From Erodium maritimum (taxonomy: Eukaryota; Streptophyta; Magnoliopsida; Geraniales; Geraniaceae): a stretch of 64,000 nt of DNA. The position numbers and the translations under genes were made by a program. The DNA lies in contig OY997594.1 of assembly GCA_963921825.1 (NCBI GenBank), positions 40,852,557 through 40,916,556 on the forward strand, read 5' to 3'. Shown piece by piece: positions 1-11,500 of the stretch (positions are counted from its first letter, which is position 1; each line of letters opens with the position of its first letter). A model generated the notes under the pieces. It was given only the letters and a program-made list of their open reading frames with translations. It did not search any database and had not been told where the DNA came from.

Positions 1-1
1 G

Positions 2-13
2 TGGTATCAGAGT
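2..13 (+). promoter_or_regulatory. Primer binding site of the Tork-like element
   Basis: TGGTATCAGAGT is complementary to the 3' end of initiator tRNA-Met, the usual minus-strand primer of plant LTR elements. Its place at the extreme left fixes the end of the missing 5' LTR at or just before base 1. Confidence 0.9.
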
Positions 14-69
14 CTGGTTGGCTTATTGGGTTTTTCCAGTGTTAAGCGATTGAAGCTAATACAAGTAGA

Positions 70-903
70 ATGGTTAATCTGAATGGTTCTAATTATCATG
101 TTTGGAGGGGAAAGATGGAGGATCTTCTTTATGTGAAGGATTATTATCTGCCGGTATTTAGTGAAGAAATGCCTAAGGGTAAAACTGATGGTGGTTGGAA
201 ATTATTTCATCGCCAAGTGTGTGGTTACATCAGGTAATAGGTTGTTGATAATGTTTTGAATCATGTTAGTGGAGAGACAGATGCACGCATTTTATGGAGC
301 AAGCTTGAGCAGTTGTATGCTCGAAAGACAGGGAATAACAAGTTGTTTCTGATTAAGCAGATGATGAGTTTGAAGTATCAGGATGTGAGTCCTATGACAG
401 ATCATTTGAATGCTTTTCAGGGTATTATTAATCAACTTGCAGGAATGAGTATCAAGTTTGAAGATGAGGTTCAAGGTTTGTGGCTTCTGGGTACTTTGCC
501 GGACTCTTGGGAGACGTTCAAAACGTCATTGTCCAACTCGGCTCCAGATGATGTTATTACCATGGATGTGGCTAAGGGGTGTGTTCTAAATGAAGAGATG
601 AGAAGAAAGTCACAGGGTTCCTCTTCACACACGGAGGTCTTGGTTACTACACAAAGAGGGAGGAGCTAGAGCAGAGATCCGAAAGGTAGAGACATAAGCA
701 AAAGTAAGAATCGGTTTTCCAATGTTGAGTGCTATCACTGTGGTCAAAAGGGGCATATTAAGAAGCATTCCCGAAAATTTAAAAGAGACGCCAAAAATGA
801 CAAAGGAAAGGGAAATGAGCACAATAGCGATGGTGATGATGATAATGCTGTTGTTATTACAGAGGAGTTCCTTGCTCTATGTGATGATGAAGAAACTGTC
901 AAT
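70..903 (+). pseudogene. Copia Gag (UBN2-type) with zinc knuckle, broken by three stops
   Basis: The frame opens at ATG 70 with MVNLNGSNYHVW, the typical N-terminus of copia Gag (nucleocapsid and capsid of the cytoplasmic virus-like particle). Adjacent stops TAA at 235 and TAG at 238 break it. Reading continues in the same frame through NKLFLIKQ and LNEEMRRKSQ to another TAG at 667. The zinc knuckle at about 730-771 reads CYHCGQKGHIKKHS: CX2CX4HX4C with the last Cys replaced by Ser. The same frame runs into the protease, so Gag and Pol were one polyprotein. The stops show it is dead. Confidence 0.9.
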
Positions 904-2477
904 TTGGCTTCTAAAGAGACCAGTTGGATAGCAGATATACATGCTACATCAAGGAGAGATTTCTTTTCATCTTATACAGCTGGTGACTATGGGAGTGTTA
1001 AGATGGGAAACAGAGACACGTCAAAGGCTGTTGGCGTTGGGGATGTGAGCTTGGAGACGGAAAATGGTACACTCTTGGTTCTTAAAAATGTTAAGCATAT
1101 TCCTGACATTCGCTTGAACTTCATATCTGTAGGAAGGCTCGATGATGAAGGTTTTCATCATCACTTTGGTGATGGAAAGTGGAAGCTCACCAAAGTTTCT
1201 ATGGTTGTGGCTAGAGGGAGCAAGTGTGCTTCGTTGTACGTTACTCGAGCTAGAGTTTCCAATGACATTGTTAATGCAGTTGAAGGTGAAGGTACAACAG
1301 AATTGTGGCACAGTCGGCTTAGTCACATAAGTGAGAAGGGATTGATGATGTTGAGCAAGAAGAATATTCTACCGGGGATGAGTTGCACATCATTGAAGAA
1401 GTGTGAACATTGCTTGGCCGGTAAGCAAACAAGAATTTCTTTTAAATCATCTCCTCCTTCTAGAAAGCCAAAAATACTTGATTTGGTATATTCTGATGTT
1501 TGTGGTCCTATGAAGAAATGGACATTGGGCGGTGCACTTTATTTTGTGACTTTTATTGATGATCATTCAAGGAAGGTGTGGGCTTACACCTTGAAGACGA
1601 AAGATCAAGTGCTTAGAGTTTTCAAGCAGTTTTATGCCCTAGCTGAGAGACAGACTGGGAAGAAGTTGAAGTGCATCAGGACAGATAATGGAGGTGAGTA
1701 TTGTGGTCCTTTTGATGAGCATTGCAGGGATCAAGGTATTCGACACCAAAACACACCTCCAAAGACACCTCAGTTGAATGAGTTAGTTGAGAGGATGAAC
1801 ATGACACTTGTTGAGAGGGTGAGATGTTTGCTTTCACAAGTAAGACTACCGAGATCCTTTTGGGGTGAAGCTTTGAGTACAGTGGTACATGTGTTAAATC
1901 TCACACCTAGTGTTCCTCTTGGGTTTGATGTTCCAAATAGAGTTTGGACAGGTAAAGACGTGTCCTATGATCATTTGAGAGTTTTTAGGTGCAAGGCATT
2001 TGTGCATGTACCAAAGGATGAGAGGTATAAGCTTGATGTGAAGACAAGACAGTGCATATTCATCGGTTATGGCTTGGATGAGTTTGGATACATGTTTTAT
2101 GATCCTGTACAGAAGAAGCTAGTTAGAAGCCGCGATATGGTTTTTATGGAAGACCAGAACATTAAAGATATAGAGAAAGCTGTAGATCTTCCTCCATATA
2201 GTGATGACTTGATTGAATTTGATATAGTTCCTTCTACAGGTTTACAAAGTCAAGTTGAAGACGAAGTTCATGATGACCGTCAAGATACAGGCAATGTTGA
2301 CATTCCAACATAGGTTGAGATGGATGATGAAATCCATGAGCAGTTGCCAGTACCTGTTGATCCACCAGTTGTTACACTCAGGAGATCTTCTAGAGATCGT
2401 CATCCTTCTTCAAGGTAATCTGTTGATGAGTATGTGTTACTAACTGACGGGGGAGAGCCTCAAAGTTATGGAGAAGC
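904..2477 (+). pseudogene. Copia pol, protease remnant and integrase (5' half of pol)
   Basis: The open stretch to 2313 (about 469 residues) holds a protease remnant (WIADIHATSRRD), where the D-S/T-G-A active-site turn appears deleted by about five residues. Next comes the GAG-pre-integrase zinc finger with His at WHSRLSH and Cys at CEHC. The integrase core has its aspartates in YSDVCGP and RTDNGGEY and the glutamate in VERMN. The usual HNG is LNE here. Stops at 2311 and 2416 (TAA) are in frame. The reading frame is cut at 2477 by the nested gypsy LTR and continues at 12005. Integrase would insert the cDNA in the nucleus; this copy cannot make a full polyprotein. Confidence 0.92.
2473..2477. 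repeat. Target site duplication GAAGC (left)
   Basis: GAAGC directly precedes the left LTR and is repeated at 12005-12009 directly after the right LTR. Removing one copy plus the element restores the copia reading (YGEA followed by IEDENKEEW). Confidence 0.93.
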
Positions 2478-2750
2478 TGTCACGCCCCAATTTCAGTAAA
2501 CCGAACTCGGGACGCGAACATTTAAAAACAATAAACCAATTGAAACCTGTTTTGAATAAACACTTTAAAATTACGATTTAGTTAATCAAAATAATATTTA
2601 CAACTCAAAATAAGTCCCAACAAGTGGACAAAACAAGGTATCCGTCACTAGACTCAAAAGTAAAACCCAGAATCCCGCTCCTAGCTCTTCAAGCTTTAGA
2701 AGCTCACCTAGTCCAACCTGTGACCGGTACCTGTAGGAAAAGTAGCTAGG

Positions 2751-2768
2751 GGTGAGCGTTCGCTCACC
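2751..2768. other. Conserved LTR hairpin, GGTGAGCG-TT-CGCTCACC
   Basis: A perfect 8 bp stem with a TT loop. The same palindrome occurs at the matching place in the LTRs at 33092-33109, 56435-56452 and 63770-63787; at 8869-8886 one base is changed. Conservation among diverged LTRs suggests a role in the element RNA or DNA, but none is shown here. Confidence 0.7.
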
Positions 2769-3061
2769 ACCACGGATAACAGACTGACTACGACATACTT
2801 AGCAGACAATGTTGGTAACACCAAAACCAAACCCAACACCGGGAATACAATCCCCAAACTCAAGTACTCAACTGACACACAAACCGTTACCTTCCTCAAC
2901 AGACTCAACACTCGAACTCGTAATGTAAACCCGGCACAACTATCGGCGACCTCCTCCAAGGACACGACAGAAAGCTACGCAACACCAAACAAGATCACAA
3001 AGGATCACAAACCAGCTGCTCAGTAACCTCCCTCACGCCCTTTACCAATCTCAATCAGGTC

Positions 3062-3170
3062 AGGCGGTCGACCTATCGCAATTCCTCGACACAAAGTCGG
3101 ATCAGGCTGTCGACCTATCGCAATTCATCGACACAAAGTCGGATCAGGCTGTCGACCTATCACACTCACA
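3062..3170. repeat. 42 bp tandem repeat in LTR
   Basis: GTCGACCTATC recurs every 42 bp (3067, 3109, 3151) with CGACACAAAGTCGGATCAGG between. The partner LTR has one more unit (9205-9345), so the array changed after insertion or differed at insertion. Confidence 0.85.
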
Positions 3171-3354
3171 ACCCCAAACCACACATGCGCGGCCAGGACC
3201 CCTTTGTTGTCGGGCGGCCCCCCTACCCCGTCTGAACATGCAGACGCGTGTGCTCGTGGACCCCCGTTTCATGAAGCGGGCCCCAACTTCAGGTAACCAC
3301 AATCACAAACACAAGAAAGTTCAACAAACAGCAACAACACAGGTTCAACACTCC

Positions 3355-3990
3355 ACATGCACTCATGGCCACACAAGACACCAACCGTAAAACACGGACT
3401 CAACAACCCCACAGGCACTCACGGCCTCTCAAGATACACCAACAGTAACTCACGGGCTCAACCACCCTCACGGGCACTCACGGCCTCTCAAAACCACCAA
3501 AAGTAACTCACGGGCTCAACAACCCCACGGGCACTCACGGCCTACCAAGACATACCAACAGTAACTCACAGGCTCAACAACCCCACAAGCACTCACGGCC
3601 TCCTAAGACACACCAATAGTAACTCACGGGCTTGACAACCCCACATGCGCTCATGGCCACCCAAGACACACCAACAGTAAAGACACGGGTTCAACAAGCC
3701 CACGGGCACTCATGGCCACCCAAGACACACCAATAGTAAAGACACGGGTTCAACAACCCCACGGGCACTCATGGCCACCCAAGACACACCAACAGTAAAG
3801 ACACGGGTTCAACAACCCCATGGGCACTTATGGCCACCCAAGACACACCAACAGTAAAGACACGGGTTCAACAACCCCACGGGCACTCATGGCCACCCAA
3901 GACACCAACAGTAAAACACGGGCTCTCATGGCCACCCAAGACACAACAGTAAAACACGGGCTCTCATGGCCACCCAAGACACGAAAATAC
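3355..3990. repeat. 59 bp minisatellite in LTR
   Basis: Units contain CACGGGTTCAACAACCCC, then GCACTCATGGCCACCCAAG, then ACACCAACAGTAAAGA. CACGGGT starts at 3684, 3743 and 3802, giving a 59 bp period; earlier units are more diverged and the last ones shorter. The same array is in the right LTR (about 9540-10170). Confidence 0.85.
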
Positions 3991-4035
3991 TTAATCAACC
4001 TACGGAATAACCAATGCCTCCAACAGTCCTAATAT

Positions 4036-4215
4036 CAACAGTTTCATAATCAACCTCCGGGCATGGTCATATGCCTCCAGTACTCTTAATATCGATAAGT
4101 TCACAATCAACCTCCGGGCATGGTCATATGCCTCCAGTACTCTTAATATCGATAAGTTCACAATCAACCTCCGGGCATGGTCATATGCCTCCAGTAATTC
4201 TAATATCGATAAGTT
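4036..4215. repeat. 57 bp tandem repeat in LTR
   Basis: AACCTCCGGGCATGGTCAT recurs at 4052, 4109 and 4166, three units with a 57 bp period. Similar units occur at 10240-10400, at 31850-31960 and once near 57500, so this zone is older than the subfamily split. Confidence 0.85.
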
Positions 4216-5812
4216 CTCTGCTCCTACGACACTACTAAGTGTCACATGCTTTTCTAATATTCGCTACGTTCCCGTATCATGCCTTTCTAATATTCGATAA
4301 ACCTACTTAACCCACAACACCCCGGTGTCACATGCAATTCTACTGTTAACTTTCCCTAGTCAGGGCCGAGATCCGGCTACTTTTCCCTACCTCGTGCGTG
4401 TTCTCCAAAAGCCAACCAACAAGCTCCGGCGTGATCTCAGTCACTCGTCTAGCTTTCCTTTCCCTCGGTCTGCAGCACGATCTAAAAGAACACAATTTCA
4501 AACGCTTTTAAGCTTGCAGGCATAATGCTGAATTTTAATAAACCTGACGCCCAAGCGTAAACTCGACAATGTCGATCACTCCCAAACTCCCCAATTACTC
4601 GACATTGTCGATATTGGACCCGTAAAGGCCCGATTCGCCCGACATGGAGAATATGCCCGGGTTTTGGAAATGCCCTTCCGGGGCTCCAAAAATTTCCGTT
4701 TTCGTTTCTACGGTCTTAGAATAATTCAAGGGTTCCTAGGCACTCGACGGAATCGAATTCCGACTTCCGAGACATTTAATTAGCGTTTAAAGTTTCTAAA
4801 CCCGTCAATTACAACTTTCACAATTTAATTCCAAATTTCGATCTGGTTGTAGATTAATGATTCGGGGAACGTCCTAAACCACCCGAACAAGAAAACCCGA
4901 TACCCGAGCATGTGGGCCCCACAATGGCAAAATTTCCTTTTTGCCCCAAAACGCTCATAACGAACCCCAAACCTCAACCATTCATCTTTAAACCAATTCT
5001 AACCAAAACCCAACCATATTTGAATAGTTTAAACTCAAACCCTAAAATTCAAACTTAACAAAACGAAAATCGGTTAGGTGCCCACCGTAGAGAATGACGG
5101 TGTGAACTCGATTCTTCTATCGTTGAGACGATCCACCGGTCGGATGATCGAGAAATCACAAAACTCCAAGCTTTTCCCTTACTTTCTCTCTTCTCCTTCT
5201 CTATCTTCTTTCTCTTTCTAACTCTCTTCTTTTTTTTTCTTTCTAAAATGGACGTGTATCAACCTTTCCCTCTTATTTTTGTTTTAAAACTAACACCAAC
5301 TTTTCTTTATTTACAAAACTAACACTAAAGTCTCATCATTTGTTTTGTCCAATAAACCTAACACCACCACAATTGTGACATGTGTCAAGTGGGTCCCACA
5401 CCTTTTTGGAAAAATATCTTCTAGATATTTTCCAATCAGATTCGCGAAATTCGGACGTTTCGGGCCCAGAATGGGCACTTTTTCCAAGAAATTACGAAAC
5501 TTCACGGGCTACAAGGAAACGGCTCAACTAAGACCGCTGCGACGACGACTAAGCTTTTTGGATCCGAAACGGTCCTCGAATGGACCAAAATGTCGCTCGG
5601 TTGACTTTTCCAGCGAAAAGTCAAAATTTTCCAAATTGGTCAGAAAGTTGCCCTGAGTCCGTCGAAACTCACTTTGGTCGATATCGGGGTCAACTTAAGT
5701 CCAGTATGACCCTCGGGGTCGAATTTAGGTTCATTTAAGTGTCTGTCCAAAAATTTTAAATTTTCCTGTTTTTCGCCGATTTGACTGGCGTTGACCGGGA
5801 GTGGTTCTTACA

Positions 5813-5828
5813 GTCTACCCCCCTTAAA
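5813..5828 (-). promoter_or_regulatory. Polypurine tract of the Tekay-like element
   Basis: On the minus strand AAGGGGGGTAGAC abuts the LTR start TGTAAGAACC. This is the typical plus-strand priming site of gypsy elements and independently fixes the element's orientation. Confidence 0.85.
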
Positions 5829-6207
5829 GGAATTTCGTCCACGAAATTTAAGACAGAAATACCTCTAGAGTCGAACAGATCAGGCTACTTCGCGCGAAGC
5901 TCGTCCCCGCGTTCCCAAGTCGACTCAGCCTTGTGGTGCCGCCACTGCACCCATTCTAAGCGGATAACCTTTCCGCGCGGGACTTGCTCTTGTGGATCCG
6001 TTTCCCAAACCGGTTTCTCCTCATACGAGGCATCACCCGTTACCTCGACATCTGCCCACTCAATGACGTACTCAAGACCTTGAAAGCCCGATACACCGCG
6101 GGGCTAACCCGCCTCCGCCGTGGTTGAAACGCATTAGTCCACCTTTCGGACTCACGTCCAGGGATACATGACCCCTGATTGCTGACTCGAGAGGTCGGCG
6201 CCTTTTG

Positions 6208-6730
6208 TCAGCATAGCTCCTGCTGACCATGCGCGGTCTTCAACCGCTCATGCTTCGGCACGGCCGACTCAGCTATCTCTCGGTCCAGTTCTAGACCCAG
6301 TGAACCCTCATTCCTCACTTCCGCCCCGCACACGGGCGACCGACACGGCCTACCATACAACGTTCCGAACAATGCCATCATGATACTGGCCTGAAAGCTG
6401 TTGTTGTAGGCGAACTCGGCTAACCGCTCACGAAATCCATCGTGACGTGCCCCCCATTTCCACTGTGCAACCCGCAGTGGCTGCAATAATCCAGCGGGAC
6501 GCTGTTGTTCGGTTCTCACCTGCCGACGACTGAGGCATGGAGATACTAACTCCGCGACCGCTCTCCGCATCCCGCTCCACTAGACATGCCACCTGATGTC
6601 GCGCTCCTCTTAGTGCTACCCACGTGCACTGTCAGACGCGAATGCTGCGACTCTCGCAGCTCGCCGCCAGTAACAGTCGGTATTGGCTCGGCACTTCGCC
6701 AGCCAATCCATTCCCAAGATTACGTTTAAA
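6208..6730 (-). pseudogene. Gypsy pol remnant: end of protease fused to C-terminal integrase
   Basis: Reading down the minus strand, about 6725-6690 gives LGMDWLAKCRA, the signature just after the gypsy aspartic protease. By 6420-6340 the text is FAYNNSFQASI and LYGRPCRSPVC, the integrase core C-terminal part, ending near RLKTAHGQ at about 6220. Reverse transcriptase and RNase H, normally about 1.5-2 kb between these motifs, are absent. Frames shift between the two motifs, so this is a deletion scar and not a working fusion. A CX2CG motif near 6950 could be a Gag zinc knuckle remnant, but this is weak. Confidence 0.8.
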
Positions 6731-7073
6731 GGTTGTCATTTCGTAAGTATCCTTCCCACGGATACACGCACAAGCTCAGTCGCTGCCGATCCTCACGGAT
6801 CCTCGCAGTCTCTCTAAGACCTCGCTCCACTACCGTCGTCGTGCCTACCAACTCCGAACATACCCGATCCTCGGGGTGAGGACTCGATCCAGCATCAAGG
6901 CTCTTGAGCCCTCTCTCGAACCTCCTGTATCGGTTCACTTCTCCAACTCCGCAGGCACGACAGACCCAAGTCAACACCACCCACCACCAACCGGCGTGTC
7001 CAGACGCAGGGGTGGAGTCAACGACTCTAAACTCAGCCCCAACCTCTCAACACAACTCAACGAACAAACGAGT

Positions 7074-7330
7074 GTGACATCCCGGTATACAATAAAACTG
7101 ACGCCCAAATCGGAGACCGAACCCCCACTCCATTAGTCACTCCGGTAAGGTCTAGTGCAACCGTCACACGGTCCTCTATGCATTTACTTATAACTTTCCG
7201 CAACCAAACCAGTGTTCGCTACTTGTCCCTTGCGGGAAAAGTAGTAAAGGGGATGAGCGTTATGTTCACCTCCACGGACACCCGTTCGATTATGGCATAC
7301 TAGTAAAGCACTAAAGACTTACCGATCTAA
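7074..7330. repeat. LTR-like fragment inside the element interior
   Basis: TGTGACATCCCGG at 7074 looks like an LTR start. Bases 7228-7300 (GCGGGAAAAGTAG, then GATGAGCG, CACCTCCACGGA, TATGGCATAC) parallel the hairpin region of the flanking LTRs (GTAGGAAAAGCAGC, GGTGAGCG, CACCACCACGGA, TACGGCATAC). It looks like a diverged relative of the LTR trapped within the interior. Its far end is not clear. Confidence 0.45.
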
Positions 7331-7479
7331 CCAGGGCAAACCACTACCTCAAAACCTGATGCCAAACGTCACACTGCTCACGCTATCAACACCTCAAGTA
7401 CTCGCTCATGTAAGATAAACCTCGACACGGGAAACACGTCCTCAATTCAGTAAATCACTATTGCTCACAACCTCAATAC

Positions 7480-7680
7480 CCCAATTACCCGATCACGTAG
7501 GGAAACCTCAAAACGGGGATCACGCTCTCAACTAAGCAAACACTATTGCTCACACTATCAATACACCAATAATCCGATCACATAAGGAAACCTCAAATAA
7601 CCCACTCACGTGAGGGAAACCTCAACCCACCCGTTCACGCGAGGAAAAACTTGAACACCCGTTCACATAGGGAAACCTAG
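7480..7680. repeat. Imperfect short tandem repeats
   Basis: GGGAAACCTC-like words following CGATCACGTA, CCGTTCACGCGA and similar recur about every 30-50 bp. This is non-coding; no open frame or family motif is seen between about 7000 and 8580 apart from this array, the LTR-like piece and the palindrome cluster. Confidence 0.5.
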
Positions 7681-7897
7681 TTCGTATGGCGCCGCAGCGC
7701 ACCAACCCTAACCCCTTTCTGTGGTGAGACTCTCACACCGAGGCGCTGCATCACTACCACAGGTTATTGATGAGTCTCGAACCCAAGACCTCATCCCTTA
7801 ACACCGAACTTACGACCTCTACAACCAACACAACCGTGAACACCGCCACGAAAAACCAATACTCAACTGCACAATCAAGACGGTGGAATAGACAGGG

Positions 7898-8011
7898 ATC
7901 ACGGATCCGTGACAGACCCCGTCACGGTTGGGGTCACGGAGCCGTGACGAAGGCCCAAAACTCGCCAAAACGCGCTGCTCCGTCACGGATCCGTGACAGG
8001 GTCCGTGACGC
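7898..8011. repeat. Cluster of GTCACGG palindromes
   Basis: The perfect 16 bp palindrome GTCACGGATCCGTGAC lies at 7982-7997, a 14 bp version at 7899-7912 and a one-mismatch version at 7933-7948, with extra half sites GTCACGG near 7921 and GTCCGTGACG near 8001. The zone lies in the presumed leader/Gag region of the minus-strand element. Confidence 0.75.
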
Positions 8012-8580
8012 TCGCGCAGGCTTATTTCCCAAAATTATTTCAGACTTGATTTTTACCCCTTTTTAACCCCAAAAACAGTTTTAAGCGTCACACACGCTCG
8101 ATCACCAAATTATCGACCACACGCACAACGAATCACAGACAAAATCAAGTCACCCAACCTCAAACACAAGCCAACATGGCCAAACAACAACAACACACGC
8201 CCACCGGCCCAACCAAAGTCAAAACACGCCAACAGGGCCAACAAATTTTAAAACCTTTTCTTTTTCACCAGAAAATCTCATTTTGACATCAGGTAGTTAC
8301 AACCCGGTCCAGGCGTCCCCGAACTACATTGTACCCATTTGATGTCAACAGCGTCACGTTCGAATACAGGAGCGCTCCTGAGTCGAGTCGCGACGGCTTA
8401 AAAACGTTTCACGCAGCAACACACAATCAGTATGCCAGCAATAAAATACTGCACATACAGGACTCAAGACAATACGGGTCTACTCACGGTTTCCGACTTG
8501 CGTACCCAACGCACGACGGGACTTTACTGACTCGACTCTCCCCACCTAATTGACATACAGTCCGAGGTGTGAAACCTCGA

Positions 8581-8592
8581 GTTCTGATACCA
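8581..8592 (-). promoter_or_regulatory. Primer binding site of the Tekay-like element
   Basis: The minus strand reads TGGTATCAGAAC three bases after the LTR end (GCGTGACA), complementary to the 3' end of initiator tRNA-Met. It proves the element points to the left. Confidence 0.9.
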
Positions 8593-8595
8593 AGC

Positions 8596-11500
8596 TGTCA
8601 CGCCCCAATTTCAGTAAACCGAACTCGGGACGCGAACATTTAAAAACAATAAACCAATTGAAACCTGTTTTGAATAAACACTTTAAAATTACGATTTAGT
8701 TAATCAAAATAATATTTACAACTCAAAATAAGTCCCAACAAGTGGACAAAACAAGGTATCCGTCACTAGACTCAAAAGTAAAACACAGAATCCCGCTCCT
8801 AGCTATTCAAGCTTCAGAAGCTCACCTAGTCCAACCTATGACCGGTACTTGTAGGAAAAGAAGCTAGGGGTGAGCTTTCGCTCACCACCACGGATAACAG
8901 ACTGACTACGGCATACTTAGTAGACAATGCCGGTAACACTAAAACCAAACCCAACACCGGGAATACAATCCCCAAACTCAAGTACTCAACTGACACACAA
9001 CCCGTTACCTTCCTCAACAGACTCAACACTCGAACTCGTAATGTAAACCCGACACAACTATCGACGACCTCATCCAAGGACACGACAGAAAGCTACGCAA
9101 CACCAAACAAGATCACAAAGGACCGCACACCAAACAAGATCACAAAGGATCACAAACCAGCTGCTCAGTAACCTCCCTCACGCCCTTTATCAATCTCAAT
9201 CAGGTCAGGCGGTCGACCTATCACAATTCCTCGACACAAAGTCGGATCAGGCTGTCGACCTATCGCAATTCATCGACACAAAGTCGGATCAGGTTGTCGA
9301 CCTATCGCAATTCATCGACACAAAGTCGGATCAAGCTGTCGACCTATCATACTCACAACCCCAAACCACACACGCGCGGCCAGGACCCCTTTGTTGTCGG
9401 GCGGGCCCCCTACCCCGTCTGAACATGCCGACGCGTGTGCTCGTGGACCCCCGTTTCATGAAGCGGGCCCCCAACCTCAGGTAACCACAATCACAAACAC
9501 AAGCAAGTTCAACAAACAGCAACAACACAGGTTCAACACTCCACATGCACTCATGGCCACACAAGACACCAACCGTAAAACACGGACTCAATAACCCCAC
9601 AGGCACTCACGGCCTCTCAAGATACACCAACAGTAACTCACGGGCTCAACCACCCCCACCGGCACTCACGACCTCTCAAAACCACCAACAGTAACTCACG
9701 GGCTCACCAACCCCACGGGCACTCACAACCTCCCAAGACACACCAACAGTAACTCACAGGCTCAACAACCCCACAGGCACTCACGGCCTCCCAAGACACA
9801 CCAACAGTAACTCACGGGCTTGACAACCCCACAGACGCTCATGGCCACCCAAGACACACCAACAGTAAAGACACGGGTTCAACAAGCCCACGGGCACTCA
9901 TGGCCACCCAAGACACACCAACAGTAAAGACACGGGTTCAACAACCCCACGGGCACTCATGGACACCCAAGACACACCAACAGTAAAGACACGGGTTCAA
10001 CAACCCCATGGGCACTCATGGCCACCCAAGACACACCAACAGTAAAGACACGGGTTCAACAACCCCACGGGCACTCATGGCCACCCAAGACACCAACAGT
10101 AAAACACGGGCTCTCATGGCCACCCAAGACACAACAGTAAAACACAGGCTCTCATGGCCACCCAAGACACGAAAATACTTAATCAACCTACGGAATAACC
10201 AATGCCTCCAACAGTCCTAATATCAACAGTTTCATAATCAACCTCCGGGCATGGTCATATGCCTCCAGTACTCTTAATATCGATAAGTTCACAATCAACC
10301 TCCGGGCATGGTCATATGCCTCCAGTACTCTTAATATCGATAAGTTCACAATCAACCTCCGGGCATGGTCATATGCCTCCAGTAATTCTAATATCGATAA
10401 GTTCTCTGCTCCTACGACACTACTAAGTGTCACATGCTTTTCTAATATTTGCTACGTTCCCGTATCATGCCTTTCTAATATTCGATAAACCTACTTAACC
10501 CAAGACACCCCGGTGTCACATGCAATTCTACTGTTAACTTTCCCTAGTTAGGGCCGAGATCCGGCTACTTTTCCCTACCTCGTGCGTGTTCTCCAAAAGC
10601 CAACCAACAAGCTCCGGTGTGATCTCAGTCACTCGCCTAGCTTTCCTTTCCCTCGGTCTGCAGCACGATCTAAAAGAACACAATTTCAAACGCTTTTAAG
10701 CTTGCAGGCATAATGCTGAATTTTAATAAACCTGACGCCCAAACGTAACACCGAAAATGTCGATCACTCCCAAACTCCCCAATTACTCGACATTGTCGAT
10801 ATTAGACCCGTAAAGGCCCGATTCGCCCGACATGGCGAATATGCCCGGGTTTTGGAAATGCCCTTCCGGGGCTCCAAAAATTTCCGTTTTCGTTTCTACG
10901 GTCTTAGAATAATTCAAGGGTTCCTAGGCACTCGACGAAATCGAATTCCGACTTCCGAGTCATTTAATTAGCGTTTAAAGTTTCTAAACCCGTCAATTAG
11001 AACTTTCACAATTTAATTTCAAATTTCGATCCGGTTGTAGATTAATGATTTGGGGAACGTCCTAAAACACCCGAACACGAAAACCCGATACCTGAGCATG
11101 TGGGCCCCACAAGGCCACAATGGAAAATTTTCCTTTTTGCCCCAAAACGCTCCTAACGAACCCCAAACCTCAACCATTCATCTTTAAACCAATTCTAACC
11201 AAAACCCAACCATATTTGAATAGTTTAAACTCAAACCCTAAAATTCAAACTTAACAAAACGAAAATCGGTTAGGTGCTCACCGTAGAGAATGACGGTGTG
11301 AACTCGATTCTTCTATCGTTGAGACGATCCACCGTCGGATGATCGAGAAATCACAAAACTCCAAGCTTTTCCCTTACTTTATCTCTTCTCCTTCTCTCTC
11401 TTCTTTCTATTTCTAACTCTCTTTTTTTTTTCTTTCTAAAATGGACGTGTATCAACCTTTCCCTCTTATTTTTGTTTTAAAACTAACACCAACTTTTCTT

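Larger units (their letters stand above)
2478..5812 (-). repeat. 3' LTR of the nested Tekay-like element (3335 bp)
   Basis: It begins TGTCACGCCCC and ends GTGGTTCTTACA on the plus strand, so in element orientation it runs TGTAAGAACC to GCGTGACA. It matches 8596-12004 almost throughout. The right copy is longer mainly because of an added stretch near 9120-9145 and one more 42 bp unit. It contains three minisatellite zones and a short perfect hairpin, given separately. No long ORF in it resembles a known protein. Confidence 0.93.

Noticed and set aside
2..13. tRNA-like sequences at the primer binding sites
   Set aside because: Only 12 bases complementary to the tRNA end are present; no cloverleaf surrounds them.
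8329..8553. 74-codon plus ORF in the gypsy interior
   Set aside because: It is antisense to the element, has no motif and no homologous pattern.
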